In this document: in pieces, positions 9,047 to 16,909 of the stretch
How the letters are laid out: every line of letters starts with the position of its first letter
Position numbering within the stretch: the stretch's first letter is position 1
NCBI GenBank assembly: GCA_934101175.1
Contig: CAKOQC010000002.1
Coordinates: 1-64,000 of the forward strand
Source of the DNA: RUG705 sp934101175
GTDB lineage: Bacteria > Bacillota_I > Bacilli_A > RF39 > UBA660
Length of the DNA: 64,000 bases
Direction of reading: 5' to 3'
The notes under the pieces: generated by a model
Told to the model about the DNA's origin: nothing
The model's input: the letters and a program-made list of their open reading frames with translations, nothing else
Databases searched by the model: none
Position numbers and translations under genes: made by a program

Positions 9047-10034
9047 ATCTTTCTATCATATGAATATTATCTAGAAGAACACCTGTTCCTTCAGCTACAC
9101 ATGTTAATGGGCTTTCTGCTGTAAATACAGGAACTTTTAGCTCTTGAGCTAGTAATTGATTAAAGCCATCTACCAAAGAGCCTCCACCAGTTAGAACAAT
9201 ACCTTTATCAATAATATCTGCAGATAATTCAGGTGGGGTTTGTTCTAGAATACCTTTAGCAGCATGAATAATTGTATAAACAGATTCACGAAGTCCTTCT
9301 TCTACTTCTTCACTAGTTAAAGTAATGGTATGTGGTAATCCTGTTACTAAGTCACGTCCTCTTACTTCCATACTTTCATTTCTGCTACCAGGGAAGACAG
9401 TACCGATAGTTATTTTTATTTCTTCGGCAGTACGTTCTCCTACTAGAAGTTTATATTTATCTTTAATATATTTGATAATATCGTTATCAAAAGCATTACC
9501 TGCTACTCTTATTGAAGCACTTTCTACTATGCCACCTAGGGAAAGAATAGCTATATCTGTAGTGCCACCGCCAATATCAATAACCATATTTCCTGATGGT
9601 TTTGAAATGTCCATTCCTGCTCCAATAGCAGCTACTTTAGGTTCTTCTTCTAAGAAGACTTTTCTTGCTCCAGTTCTTTCGGCAGCTTCTTTAATAGCAT
9701 TTTTTTCTACTTGAGTAATATTAGATGGACAACATATCAATATTCTTGGTCTTTGAAAGAAACTTTTTCCATTTACTTTTTTGATAAAATAATTAAGCAT
9801 TACCTCGGTAGTTTCAAAGTCAGCTATTACACCATCTTTCATAGGCTTTATAGCTTTTACCTTGCCGGGTGTTCTTCCTAACATTTCTCTAGCTTCGGTA
9901 CCTACTGCTAATGGTCTTTTTGTATCTGAATCAATTGCAACTACGCTAGGTTCATTTAAGACGATGCCTTGGCCTTTGATGTAGATAAGAACATTAGCTG
10001 TTCCCAAATCTATTCCAATGTCTTTGTTAAACAT
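9045..10034 (-). CDS. mbl: MreB-family cell-shape actin homologue (Mbl)
   Basis: 329 residues, the normal MreB/Mbl length. Actin-fold motifs: phosphate 1 'IGIDLGTANVLIYIKG', connect 1 'EEEPKVAAIGAGMDI', phosphate 2 'VIDIGGGTTDIAILS', adenosine 'GIVLTGGGSLVDGF'. MreB proteins form membrane-bound filaments that steer lateral peptidoglycan synthesis. The paralogue is called Mbl because the gene lies directly after spoIIID, as mbl does in Bacillus subtilis. It starts with GGGTGATTTT before ATG. Apart from the neighbouring order, nothing distinguishes it firmly from MreB. Confidence 0.93.
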   Translation of the reverse strand: MFNKDIGIDLGTANVLIYIKGQGIVLNEPSVVAIDSDTKRPLAVGTEAREMLGRTPGKVKAIKPMKDGVIADFETTEVMLNYFIKKVNGKSFFQRPRILICCPSNITQVEKNAIKEAAERTGARKVFLEEEPKVAAIGAGMDISKPSGNMVIDIGGGTTDIAILSLGGIVESASIRVAGNAFDNDIIKYIKDKYKLLVGERTAEEIKITIGTVFPGSRNESMEVRGRDLVTGLPHTITLTSEEVEEGLRESVYTIIHAAKGILEQTPPELSADIIDKGIVLTGGGSLVDGFNQLLAQELKVPVFTAESPLTCVAEGTGVLLDNIHMIER

Positions 10035-10078
10035 AAAATCACCCTTTCATGTATATTTTACCATATATTGACAGTTTT

Positions 10079-10342
10079 TTATAGTGTAAGTTGTCTTTTT
10101 CTTAAAAATAGTTGTCTAGTTGACTCTCCCCCAAGTAAATGCCTTGTTTCTAAATGATTATTCATTATTTTTTTAACTTTTAAATATTTATCTTTGTCAA
10201 TTAACATAAGTCTTTCACCAATATCTTTGTGAACAGTACTCTTACTAATGTTAAATATAGTAGCTGTTTTACGGATGGTATCCTCAGTGCTAATTATATG
10301 ATTAGCAACATTAATAACACGGTTTATTATTTCTTTATTCAA
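10079..10342 (-). CDS. spoIIID: Sporulation transcription factor SpoIIID
   Basis: 87 residues. The helix-turn-helix 'TIRKTATIFNISKSTVHKDIGERL' and the following 'NNHLETRHLLGGESTRQLF' correspond closely to SpoIIID (ISKSTVHKD; RHLRGGEAT). SpoIIID binds DNA as a monomer and modulates many sigma-E genes in the mother cell. Translation apparently begins at a TTG (10340-10342) preceded by AAAGGGGT; no ATG fits. Order spoIID-spoIIQ-spoIIID-mbl matches Bacillus, supporting the call. The non-ATG start may limit expression. Confidence 0.95.
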   Translation of the reverse strand: MNKEIINRVINVANHIISTEDTIRKTATIFNISKSTVHKDIGERLMLIDKDKYLKVKKIMNNHLETRHLLGGESTRQLFLRKRQLTL

Positions 10343-10391
10343 TATAATTACCCCTTTATTAAATTATATTATTTTATAAAAGGGCTTATAC

Positions 10392-11027
10392 CTATAATTC
10401 ATCTACTGATTTATTATAATATGATTCAGGATTTACTAGCTTTCCTTGATAAGTTAATTCAAAATGAAGATTATTATCACTACTATATAGTGGGCAAGTT
10501 CCACTCTTTGCTATTACTTGGCCTCTTAAAACTGTATCATTTTCTTTTACGGATACTTCTGATAAACTTTGATAAGTACTTATTAAATCATTATTATGTT
10601 TAATTTTAATAGTTTTACCAAGAATTTTATTATCTGTTACTTCAATGACAGTACCATCTAGAATAGATACAATATCAAATGTTTCTTTATTAGTATAGTC
10701 TATACCAGAATTTTGCATATAAGTATTTTCATAATAAATAATAGCATTTTCTTGACTAGATGATTCAGCTTCGTAATCATAGAAAGATTTACTTACTGTG
10801 ATACTTGAAATTAGATATGGTCTTAAGATATAAGTATTTTGACTTACTACAGGAATATACTCGTTATCAGTTACTATTTCAGAATTGACATATTCCATCT
10901 TAGAATCATCTTTAAAACGATTAGTATTAATAGTCTTTTCAATTAGATACATGCTTGTACCTAGGACAAATAAAGTTACAGTATAGATAGCAGGAACTAC
11001 TAGATTTTTCAATTTTCTTTTATTCAT
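10392..11027 (-). CDS. spoIIQ: Stage II sporulation protein Q, LytM-like engulfment protein
   Basis: 211 residues from ATG 11027; AGGTGA ends 5 nt before it, and an in-frame GTG three codons earlier overlaps that site. There is an N-terminal transmembrane helix ('LVVPAIYTVTLFVLGTSMYLI') and a C-terminal M23/LytM domain (about residues 105-205). The metal-site motifs are broken: HxxxD is 'NSGIDY' (His to Asn) and HxH is 'NLHFEL' (first His to Asn), so it is presumably not an active endopeptidase, like B. subtilis SpoIIQ. In the forespore membrane SpoIIQ binds mother-cell SpoIIIAH across the intermembrane space to form the engulfment/feeding-tube complex. Confidence 0.93.
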   Translation of the reverse strand: MNKRKLKNLVVPAIYTVTLFVLGTSMYLIEKTINTNRFKDDSKMEYVNSEIVTDNEYIPVVSQNTYILRPYLISSITVSKSFYDYEAESSSQENAIIYYENTYMQNSGIDYTNKETFDIVSILDGTVIEVTDNKILGKTIKIKHNNDLISTYQSLSEVSVKENDTVLRGQVIAKSGTCPLYSSDNNLHFELTYQGKLVNPESYYNKSVDEL

Positions 11028-11072
11028 TTCACTCACCTACTTCTAATATTAACGTTTTTTAATTTTATATAC

Positions 11073-11996
11073 TTAATTTTTTAATTTTGTAATATTAGTA
11101 TTAGGATAGTAGTGTTTTAGTATTTCTTGATAAGTATAACCTTTTTTAGCCATACCTAATGCACCATACTGACTCATACCAACGCCATGACCATATCCTT
11201 TCATAGTAATCTTTATGTTATCACCATTTAATTCAAGGGTAAAATCTGTTGATCTTAGGGATAATTTATTATAGAGATCTGTTCCTTTAAATTCATGATC
11301 ATTTATTTTTAAAAGAAGTATACGATTGGTACTACTTCTTTTTATTATTTCAACATTTAAATTTTTGCTATATGGGAGATTTAGTTTTTCATAAAATTCT
11401 TTTAAGGAGATGGTTTTGTTCGTAAGATATGCACTGGATACTTCAGAATCCCATGGACTATCAACACTTTTTAGATAATCACAAGGAAAATTAAAAACGT
11501 TTTGACTATCTTCAGTGTATCCATTACTAGTAGAAAAAAACATGGCATCTACGATGGAGTTATTGTATTCTAAGTATTCATCTAGGGTTTCATTGACGGC
11601 CGTTCTTAGTTTGTTGATATTTTTTACATAGTTATGTCCCCAGGCTTCTTTTAAATAATCTTCATCTAGATATACTTGATTCATAATAGAATCTACAACA
11701 TCATAATCATTATCTTTATTATATTCCATTCTTTTTAGAGCGTAACTTCTTGATGCTACAGCCTGAGCTTTTAGAGCTTCCATATCAAAATTAATAGGCA
11801 TTTCTCCTGCTAAGACACCAACAATATAGACTTCAAGAGGAATGGTTTCAATATTATTAGTATTGTTTCTCTTAACACGAATATACGTAGTAGTTATATA
11901 ATTTAGTTCTATTTCTTTATAATTTTTGTTATATATTATGACAATAAAAAAAGGAATAAAAATTAGTAATGTTATAAAGATGATTATTTTTTTCAT
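11073..11996 (-). CDS. spoIID: Stage II sporulation protein D, lytic transglycosylase
   Basis: 307 residues. N-terminal membrane anchor 'IIIFITLLIFIPFFIVII', then the SpoIID domain: 'PLEVYIVGVLAGEMP' with the catalytic Glu of 'GEMP', 'LKAQAVASRSYAL', 'FFSTSNGYTEDSQNVF', and the C-terminal 'GYGHGVGMSQYGALGMAKKGYTYQEIL'. SpoIID cleaves denuded glycan strands in the septal wall and with SpoIIP/SpoIIM drives engulfment. GGAGGTTATA precedes the ATG. It lies 45 nt upstream of spoIIQ, probably under mother-cell control while SpoIIQ is forespore-made in Bacillus. Confidence 0.95.
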   Translation of the reverse strand: MKKIIIFITLLIFIPFFIVIIYNKNYKEIELNYITTTYIRVKRNNTNNIETIPLEVYIVGVLAGEMPINFDMEALKAQAVASRSYALKRMEYNKDNDYDVVDSIMNQVYLDEDYLKEAWGHNYVKNINKLRTAVNETLDEYLEYNNSIVDAMFFSTSNGYTEDSQNVFNFPCDYLKSVDSPWDSEVSSAYLTNKTISLKEFYEKLNLPYSKNLNVEIIKRSSTNRILLLKINDHEFKGTDLYNKLSLRSTDFTLELNGDNIKITMKGYGHGVGMSQYGALGMAKKGYTYQEILKHYYPNTNITKLKN

Positions 11997-12041
11997 TATA
12001 ACCTCCCTTAATTTGTACTTCCTTATTAATACTTATATATC

Positions 12042-12230
12042 TTACTTTAAAATCTCGGTAAAATCTAGAATAAAGTTAGTTGTTAGATATGTTAATGAGA
12101 AGATAATAATTATATATATTATTCTTGCTTGATATGGGCGATTCTTTTTAAAGATATTGTTTAAATTAATTGAATCTACTGCCCAGATTACAAGTATCAT
12201 TATTAAGATATAGAGAATAAATTTAGGCAT
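12042..12230 (-). CDS. DUF1146 (YwzB-like) small membrane protein
   Basis: 62 residues with two membrane helices separated by the conserved basic loop 'NLNNIFKKNRPYQARIIYIII' and ending 'TTNFILDF', which matches the DUF1146/YwzB family pattern. In Bacillus ywzB sits in the atp-murA-spoIID neighbourhood, so synteny agrees. It starts inside the last codons of rpiB (8-nt overlap) with AAGGATATC as its ribosome site. Function unknown. Confidence 0.75.
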   Translation of the reverse strand: MPKFILYILIMILVIWAVDSINLNNIFKKNRPYQARIIYIIIIFSLTYLTTNFILDFTEILK

Positions 12231-12663
12231 TTTCGATATCCTTAATCTTATTATTTCTGTTAATATATCTATCTATGTTAGAAAATGGTGTTTCAATAAA
12301 AGTTTTTACTACTTCAATCATTGTTTCTTTATCCATTTCTTCAGATATGGCCATGGCATTAGCATTGTTATGTGCTTTTGATAATGAAGCTTCACTAACG
12401 GTAGAAACCTTGGCACAGTATATACCTTTCATTTTATTTAGGGCAATACTCATACCTATACCAGTACCACAAATAGCTATTCCTAAATTTACTTCTTTTT
12501 TTAGAATTCCTTCTCCTAGTTTTTTGGCATAATCTGGAAAATCAGCTGGTTCCTCGCTATTAGTTCCATAATTTATTATATTATATCCTAATTCAGTTAA
12601 ATATTCTGTCAAAAATTGTTTTGCTTTAACACCACGATGATCATTTGTAAGTCCTATTGTCAT
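12223..12663 (-). CDS. rpiB: Ribose-5-phosphate isomerase B / RpiB-LacAB family
   Basis: 146 residues. It shows the RpiB fold motifs: 'GLTNDHRGVKAKQFL' (usually SDHAG; the substrate His is kept), 'DYPDYAKKL'-like 'DFPDYAKKLGEGI', 'GIAICGTGIGMSIALNKMKGIYCA' with the catalytic Cys and phosphate loop, and 'SKAHNNANAMAI'. It interconverts ribulose-5-P and ribose-5-P, or in LacAB relatives galactose-6-P and tagatose-6-P. The single-gene context and RpiB-like length favour RpiB. The SDHAG to NDHRG change is unusual. Confidence 0.9.
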   Translation of the reverse strand: MTIGLTNDHRGVKAKQFLTEYLTELGYNIINYGTNSEEPADFPDYAKKLGEGILKKEVNLGIAICGTGIGMSIALNKMKGIYCAKVSTVSEASLSKAHNNANAMAISEEMDKETMIEVVKTFIETPFSNIDRYINRNNKIKDIENA

Positions 12664-12795
12664 TTTATATCATTCCTCTCTTTATTTATTCATTATTATA
12701 TTATACTTACCTAACTTAATCTTATGACAAGTAGATAATTTAGTCAATTAATTCTTCTTATTTTGACAAAAGTTTGACAGATAATGGGTATTAAA

Positions 12796-12826
12796 AAAAG
12801 AAGAATCTTAATAAAGTTTTCTTCTT
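12796..12826 (-). terminator. Terminator overlapping the stop of the 12,808-13,590 gene
   Basis: On the minus strand GAAGAA...TTCTTC forms a short stem that includes the TAA stop and is followed by TTTTTTTAA. Confidence 0.6.
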
Positions 12827-13590
12827 TTAACAAGACTTTGACTAATTCTTTCAGAGAATTTTTTGTCTTTATTGCAATAGATATAGTTATTATAGTTACG
12901 AATACTTTCTTGATGCATGTTAACAATATCTTCTGTAGTAGCAGTTAAAAAATCTTTTTCAGAACCATTTACTTCTTCTAGATATGTCATATATTTAGTA
13001 ATAGTATTAGGATTTTCTTTATATAGAGGATTAAATGTTTCTAAATCAAAAACATATTCACCCATTTTACCAGCTTTCATATAGTTTGCACTAGTATCTT
13101 GATAATTAGTATTTAGATATATTATTTCGACATTATTCTTATTTTTAGCATTAGGTAAGTGAGCATTATACATCTCTTTTAATAACTTTTCAACTTTTTC
13201 TTGTGCTTGACAATATCTCTTTTGGCTTTCTTTATCAATTAAGCCTAATAATAGTATAGCCATAGCTTTATTAGCGGGAACTTTTTGACGATAACTTAGA
13301 CCTGGAACTTCTATGGCATTCTTAGAGTACTCAATTTCTTTATGGGATACACAGTCAATCATTATTCCATTTTCTAAAGTGGCAATAACGGGGAATGAGC
13401 CTTCTACTAACCAACTATTTTCTTTAATTGTAATGGTATCATCTAGACACATAAAATCTTCTTCAATAGTATCTAGATTTGATAATTCTTTTTTTAGAAC
13501 ACCTTTCATAACACTATGAGGACCATTTGCTACATAATGATAATCCTTATCAAAGCAACCATTTAGTAGTAAACAATAATATTCTTTCAT
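12808..13590 (-). CDS. Conserved hypothetical protein of 260 residues
   Basis: Soluble, with no signal or membrane segment. I cannot place it in a family. Landmarks: N-terminal 'KEYYCLLLNGCFDKDYHYVANGPHSV', central 'YRQKVPANKAMAILLLGLIDKESQKRYCQAQEKVEKLLKEMYNAHLPN' (helical), and 'KAGKMGEYVFDLETFNPLYKENPNTITKYMTYLEEVNGSEKDF'. A clear AGGAGGTAAAG lies 6 nt before the ATG, and it has its own terminator. It stands between rpmE and rpiB within the envelope/sporulation cluster, with no functional hint beyond this. Confidence 0.7.
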   Translation of the reverse strand: MKEYYCLLLNGCFDKDYHYVANGPHSVMKGVLKKELSNLDTIEEDFMCLDDTITIKENSWLVEGSFPVIATLENGIMIDCVSHKEIEYSKNAIEVPGLSYRQKVPANKAMAILLLGLIDKESQKRYCQAQEKVEKLLKEMYNAHLPNAKNKNNVEIIYLNTNYQDTSANYMKAGKMGEYVFDLETFNPLYKENPNTITKYMTYLEEVNGSEKDFLTATTEDIVNMHQESIRNYNNYIYCNKDKKFSERISQSLVKRRKLY

Positions 13591-13663
13591 TTTTTCTTTA
13601 CCTCCTGATAATATAATTATAGTTAATTATATGTAGTTTGTCAATTAATTAGAGCAAAAAGAA

Positions 13664-13680
13664 AGAACCCTAAGGGTTCT
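13664..13680 (-). terminator. Terminator of rpmE
   Basis: AGAACCC/GGGTTCT stem with a 3-nt loop. On the minus strand it is followed by TTCTTTTT, 6 nt after the rpmE stop. Confidence 0.85.
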
Positions 13681-13686
13681 AAAATA

Positions 13687-13890
13687 TTATTTATCAAAGC
13701 CATATTTTTTATTGAATTTATCTACTTGACCTTTTCTTGCAGTATTGCTTTGTGTACCAGTATAGAATGGATGACAAGCAGAACATACTTCAACACTTAT
13801 ATTTTCTTTTGTAGATTTTGTTTTAAATGTATTTCCGCAAGCACAAGTTACAGTTGCTTCAACATAATTTGGATGTATATTTTTCTTCAT
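13687..13890 (-). CDS. rpmE: 50S ribosomal protein L31, zinc-binding form
   Basis: 67 residues. Starts 'MKKNIHPNYVEATVTCACGNTF'; the four cysteines CAC and 'EVCSACHPFYTG' form the zinc site of the C+ (RpmE) form rather than the zinc-free YtjA form. It belongs to the central protuberance at the subunit interface. A strong AAAGGAGATTT site precedes the start. Confidence 0.97.
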   Translation of the reverse strand: MKKNIHPNYVEATVTCACGNTFKTKSTKENISVEVCSACHPFYTGTQSNTARKGQVDKFNKKYGFDK

Positions 13891-13908
13891 CTTAAATCTC
13901 CTTTCGCC

Positions 13909-13927
13909 ATGACTTAAGTTAAGTCAT
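13909..13927 (-). other. Perfect hairpin in the rpmE leader
   Basis: ATGACTTA / TAAGTCAT with a 3-nt loop lies 10 nt upstream of the rpmE ribosome site. It may be a regulatory hairpin or operator; no known L31 leader or Zur-box consensus is clearly met. Confidence 0.4.
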
Positions 13928-13962
13928 AGTAATAAATTTCGTTTTATATTATATCAATAATT

Positions 13963-14607
13963 TTAAAAATTTTCAACTATTAATTTAATTATTTCCTTTT
14001 TTCCTTGATTATTTAGATAAAAATTATCATTTTTTTGATAATATTTAGGATTATTTCTAAAAATACTATTTAAATCTAGGTAAATAAAATTATGATTAGC
14101 AGATATTCTTTTTAATTTATAATTTATATAAGTATAAATATCATCATGTTTATTAGTAGGATTATAGTATCCTAGTAGGTAGACTTTTTGATGATCATAA
14201 CGATCTATTTCATCTAAGATTAATTCCATATTATTTATCATATCATTAGAATAAGTATAGATATCTTTAGTATCAGAATTTAGTTTTTGATAGATATCAT
14301 TCATACCTACTGATAAGATAATTATATCAGATTTTTTTAATATTTGATGGATAGATATTAATTTATTATTAATTTCTATTTCTTCATTATATTTAATTAT
14401 GTTTAATAAATCTATGATTCGATAATCATTATTAACAAAATAGTTATTATATGTAGATATATTAGTTATTTCTTTTAAATCTAAGTTGTTAACGGTATTA
14501 TCTCCAATATATGTTAGATATAAATTATCATTATCTGTAAGTTCATAAATTATATAGCATGAGAATATAGTTAGAAAAAGAAATAATATAGGTATTATTT
14601 TTTTCAT
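13963..14607 (-). CDS. SGNH-hydrolase-fold membrane protein, catalytic residues degenerate
   Basis: 214 residues from ATG 14607 (AGTGAT before it; an upstream GTG is less likely). N-terminal anchor 'IIPILFLFLTIFSCYIIYEL', then SGNH/GDSL blocks: block I 'TYIGDNTVNN' (GDS Ser replaced by Asn), block III 'IILSVGMNDIYQ' (GxND kept), block V 'DNFYLNNQGKKEI' where the usual DxxH becomes NxxN. The fold is therefore likely, but both the Ser nucleophile and the His appear to be gone, so it may be a binding protein or pseudo-enzyme. It follows murA by about 20 nt and is probably co-transcribed, which suggests a wall-related role. Confidence 0.6.
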   Translation of the reverse strand: MKKIIPILFLFLTIFSCYIIYELTDNDNLYLTYIGDNTVNNLDLKEITNISTYNNYFVNNDYRIIDLLNIIKYNEEIEINNKLISIHQILKKSDIIILSVGMNDIYQKLNSDTKDIYTYSNDMINNMELILDEIDRYDHQKVYLLGYYNPTNKHDDIYTYINYKLKRISANHNFIYLDLNSIFRNNPKYYQKNDNFYLNNQGKKEIIKLIVENF

Positions 14608-14628
14608 AGTTATCACTACTAAATAATA

Positions 14629-15882
14629 TTATATTATTTCTATTTTAGCACCAACTTTAGTTAATTTTTCAATTATTTTATCGTATCCTCTTAGGATGTA
14701 TGAGATATTATCAATAGTAGTTATGCCTGATGCGATTAAGCCTGCTACTAAGAGAGATGCTCCACCACGTAAGTCAGTGGCAGATACTTCAGTTCCTTTT
14801 AATTTTGTTGCTCCTTTAATGACAGCTTTGTGGTTGCCTTTTTTAACTTTAGTCTTAGCACCCATTTTATTTAGATATTCAAGATTTTGAAAGCGATTTT
14901 CATAAATAGTTTCTTCAATGGTACTACGACCTTTACATTGGGTCAAGAATGTAGCCATTATTTGTTGCAAGTCAGTGGCAAATCCTGGATATACTAAAGT
15001 TTTTATGTCAGTAGCTTTATATTTTTTCACTTCATTTACAATGATATTATCAAGACCTACTTCCATATCAACACCGCATTCTTTTAGTTTAGCAATTAAA
15101 GCTTCTAAGTGATTAGGAATCATATTATCTATTTTAAGATTTTTGCCAAGTAAAGCGGCAATTACTAAATAAGTACCGGCTTCAATACGATCAGGAATTA
15201 CTTCGTGGAAACATTTATGTAAATATTTTACTCCGATAATAGTAATGGTACTAGTTCCCGCTCCTTTAATTTTAGCTCCCATATTGTTTAGATATGTGGC
15301 AATGTTAACTATTTCTGGTTCTTGAGCGGCATTATCTATAACGGTCTTTCCTTTAGCTTTAACGGCTGCTAACATGATATTGATAGTAGCTCCTACACTA
15401 GGAAAGTCTAGATAAATATTATTTCCTTTTAATTTCTTAGCATCTATTATGAAATGATTATCTTCTTCAGTAATAGTAGCTCCTAGTAGTTCAAAACCTT
15501 TCAAATGAAGATTTATGGGGCGAGCTCCAATGGCACAGCCTCCTGGAAAATACATCTCTACATGATTGAATTTTCCTAATAAAGCTCCCATGAAATAATA
15601 TGAAGCACGAAGTTTTTTTGATAATTCTTGAGTAATTTCTTTATTGATGATATCACTAGAATTAATAATGACCTCTCCTGGCGTGCGATCTATTTTAGCA
15701 TTTAAATGGATTAAGATTTTTTCTAAATCATCTACATCAGTGATATTAGGAACATTACTAATAGTAACTGTTTCATCACATAAGATAGCAGCAGGAATTA
15801 AGGCAACGGTACTATTTTTAGCACCACTAATAGTAATTGTTCCACTTAATTTATGGCCACCTTCAATTTTAATTTTAGGCAT
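14629..15882 (-). CDS. murA: UDP-N-acetylglucosamine 1-carboxyvinyltransferase
   Basis: 417 residues, a typical MurA. First committed step of peptidoglycan synthesis: transfer of enolpyruvate from PEP to UDP-GlcNAc in the cytosol. Motifs: N-terminal 'GGHKLSGTITISGAKNSTVALIPAAIL', the loop 'PGGCAIGARPINLHLKGFELLGA' with the fosfomycin-reactive Cys, 'DRIEAGTYLVIAALLG', 'YPGFATDLQQIMATFLTQ' and 'ATDLRGGASLLVAGLIA'. Start with AAGGAGGTAATT. In Bacillus murAA also sits beside spoIID-spoIIQ. Confidence 0.97.
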   Translation of the reverse strand: MPKIKIEGGHKLSGTITISGAKNSTVALIPAAILCDETVTISNVPNITDVDDLEKILIHLNAKIDRTPGEVIINSSDIINKEITQELSKKLRASYYFMGALLGKFNHVEMYFPGGCAIGARPINLHLKGFELLGATITEEDNHFIIDAKKLKGNNIYLDFPSVGATINIMLAAVKAKGKTVIDNAAQEPEIVNIATYLNNMGAKIKGAGTSTITIIGVKYLHKCFHEVIPDRIEAGTYLVIAALLGKNLKIDNMIPNHLEALIAKLKECGVDMEVGLDNIIVNEVKKYKATDIKTLVYPGFATDLQQIMATFLTQCKGRSTIEETIYENRFQNLEYLNKMGAKTKVKKGNHKAVIKGATKLKGTEVSATDLRGGASLLVAGLIASGITTIDNISYILRGYDKIIEKLTKVGAKIEII

Positions 15883-16029
15883 AATTACCTCCTTGTAATA
15901 TATTATGTATAATTATTATTTTGGTTCAATATAACATGAATTTCTTTCTCATATACGATAACATAAAGTTTATTATTTTGCAAGTAATATTAACTTATTC
16001 ACTTATTTTAAAGAGGAATATAGTTGATA

Positions 16030-16142
16030 AAATAAACACATGATATTAATACTTAATTATATTATACTAAATTTTAGTAAAATAATATTTAATAAAGTTT
16101 ATGGGTTACCTTTATTTATTAGTAAAACTCATGTGTTTATTT
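16030..16142. repeat. Long inverted repeat (large rod-like hairpin) upstream of murA
   Basis: AAATAAACACATGA at 16030-16043 is exactly complementary to TCATGTGTTTATTT at 16129-16142, with an 85-nt AT-rich interior. It sits between the walJ-like gene and murA, both on the minus strand, and could be a terminator/readthrough structure. No ORF was seen in it. Confidence 0.6.
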
Positions 16143-16150
16143 GTATTTAT

Positions 16151-16909
16151 TTATATTTTAATTAATTCAGTTTCTTTATTTTGAGTTGCTATAATAATAT
16201 TTTTAAATGTTATGTCTTCTTTATTTAGACGTTCTATTAAAGTATTATATGCTAACTCTTGAGTATTATTTTCTTCAGATAAATGGGCTAATAAGATATA
16301 TTTGGTTTTATCTCCAATAAAGTCTGCAAGATATTTAGCAGAATCATAGTTAGATAAATGGCCTTTATCAGATAGTATTCTTTGTTTTAATTCGAAAGGA
16401 TATCTACCATTTGTAAGCATTTCAATATCGTGATTACTTTCCATAATATAAATATCTCTATTTCTTAGTAGATTAAAATATTTACGATTAATATATCCGG
16501 TATCGGTAATATATACGATTGATTTATCTTGATTATTTACGATATATCCTACTGAGCCTTCAGCATCATGCGAAGTTTTTATTACATTAATAGTAAGATC
16601 TTTAATAGTAATAATATCACTATCAATTATTTGATAATTCTCTAGATATTCTAAATATGGGTGCATCTCTTTTGTGATATAGACACATGGGTTTATTCTT
16701 TTTAATAAGACTGGTAGACCTTTAACGTGATCTACATGGGTATGAGTTATAAGTATAGCATCTAGATCACTAGGATATACTTCTAACTCAGCTAACTTTT
16801 CTAGAATATATTTACTACTATTACCAGCATCAATTAAGATCTTGGCTTCTTTTGATTCAATATAGGTAGTATTTCCTTTGCTACCGCTTGATAAGACTGA
16901 TACTTTCAT
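16151..16909 (-). CDS. walJ: Metallo-beta-lactamase-fold hydrolase, WalJ/YycJ family
   Basis: 252 residues. The MBL metal site is complete: 'ITHTHVDHVKGL' (HxHxDH), 'TSHDAEGSVGYIV', 'VYITDTGYI' (Asp ligand), 'LLAHLSEENN' (His). N-terminal 'VSVLSSGSKGNTTYIESKEAKILIDAGNSSKYI' is typical of YycJ/WalJ. WalJ is linked to the WalRK wall-homeostasis system and to 5'-3' exonuclease activity with DNA replication. Here no walRK is adjacent; instead the gene follows an M23 wall protein and dnaB. Its ATG overlaps the stop region of the preceding gene by about 1 nt. Confidence 0.9.
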   Translation of the reverse strand: MKVSVLSSGSKGNTTYIESKEAKILIDAGNSSKYILEKLAELEVYPSDLDAILITHTHVDHVKGLPVLLKRINPCVYITKEMHPYLEYLENYQIIDSDIITIKDLTINVIKTSHDAEGSVGYIVNNQDKSIVYITDTGYINRKYFNLLRNRDIYIMESNHDIEMLTNGRYPFELKQRILSDKGHLSNYDSAKYLADFIGDKTKYILLAHLSEENNTQELAYNTLIERLNKEDITFKNIIIATQNKETELIKI

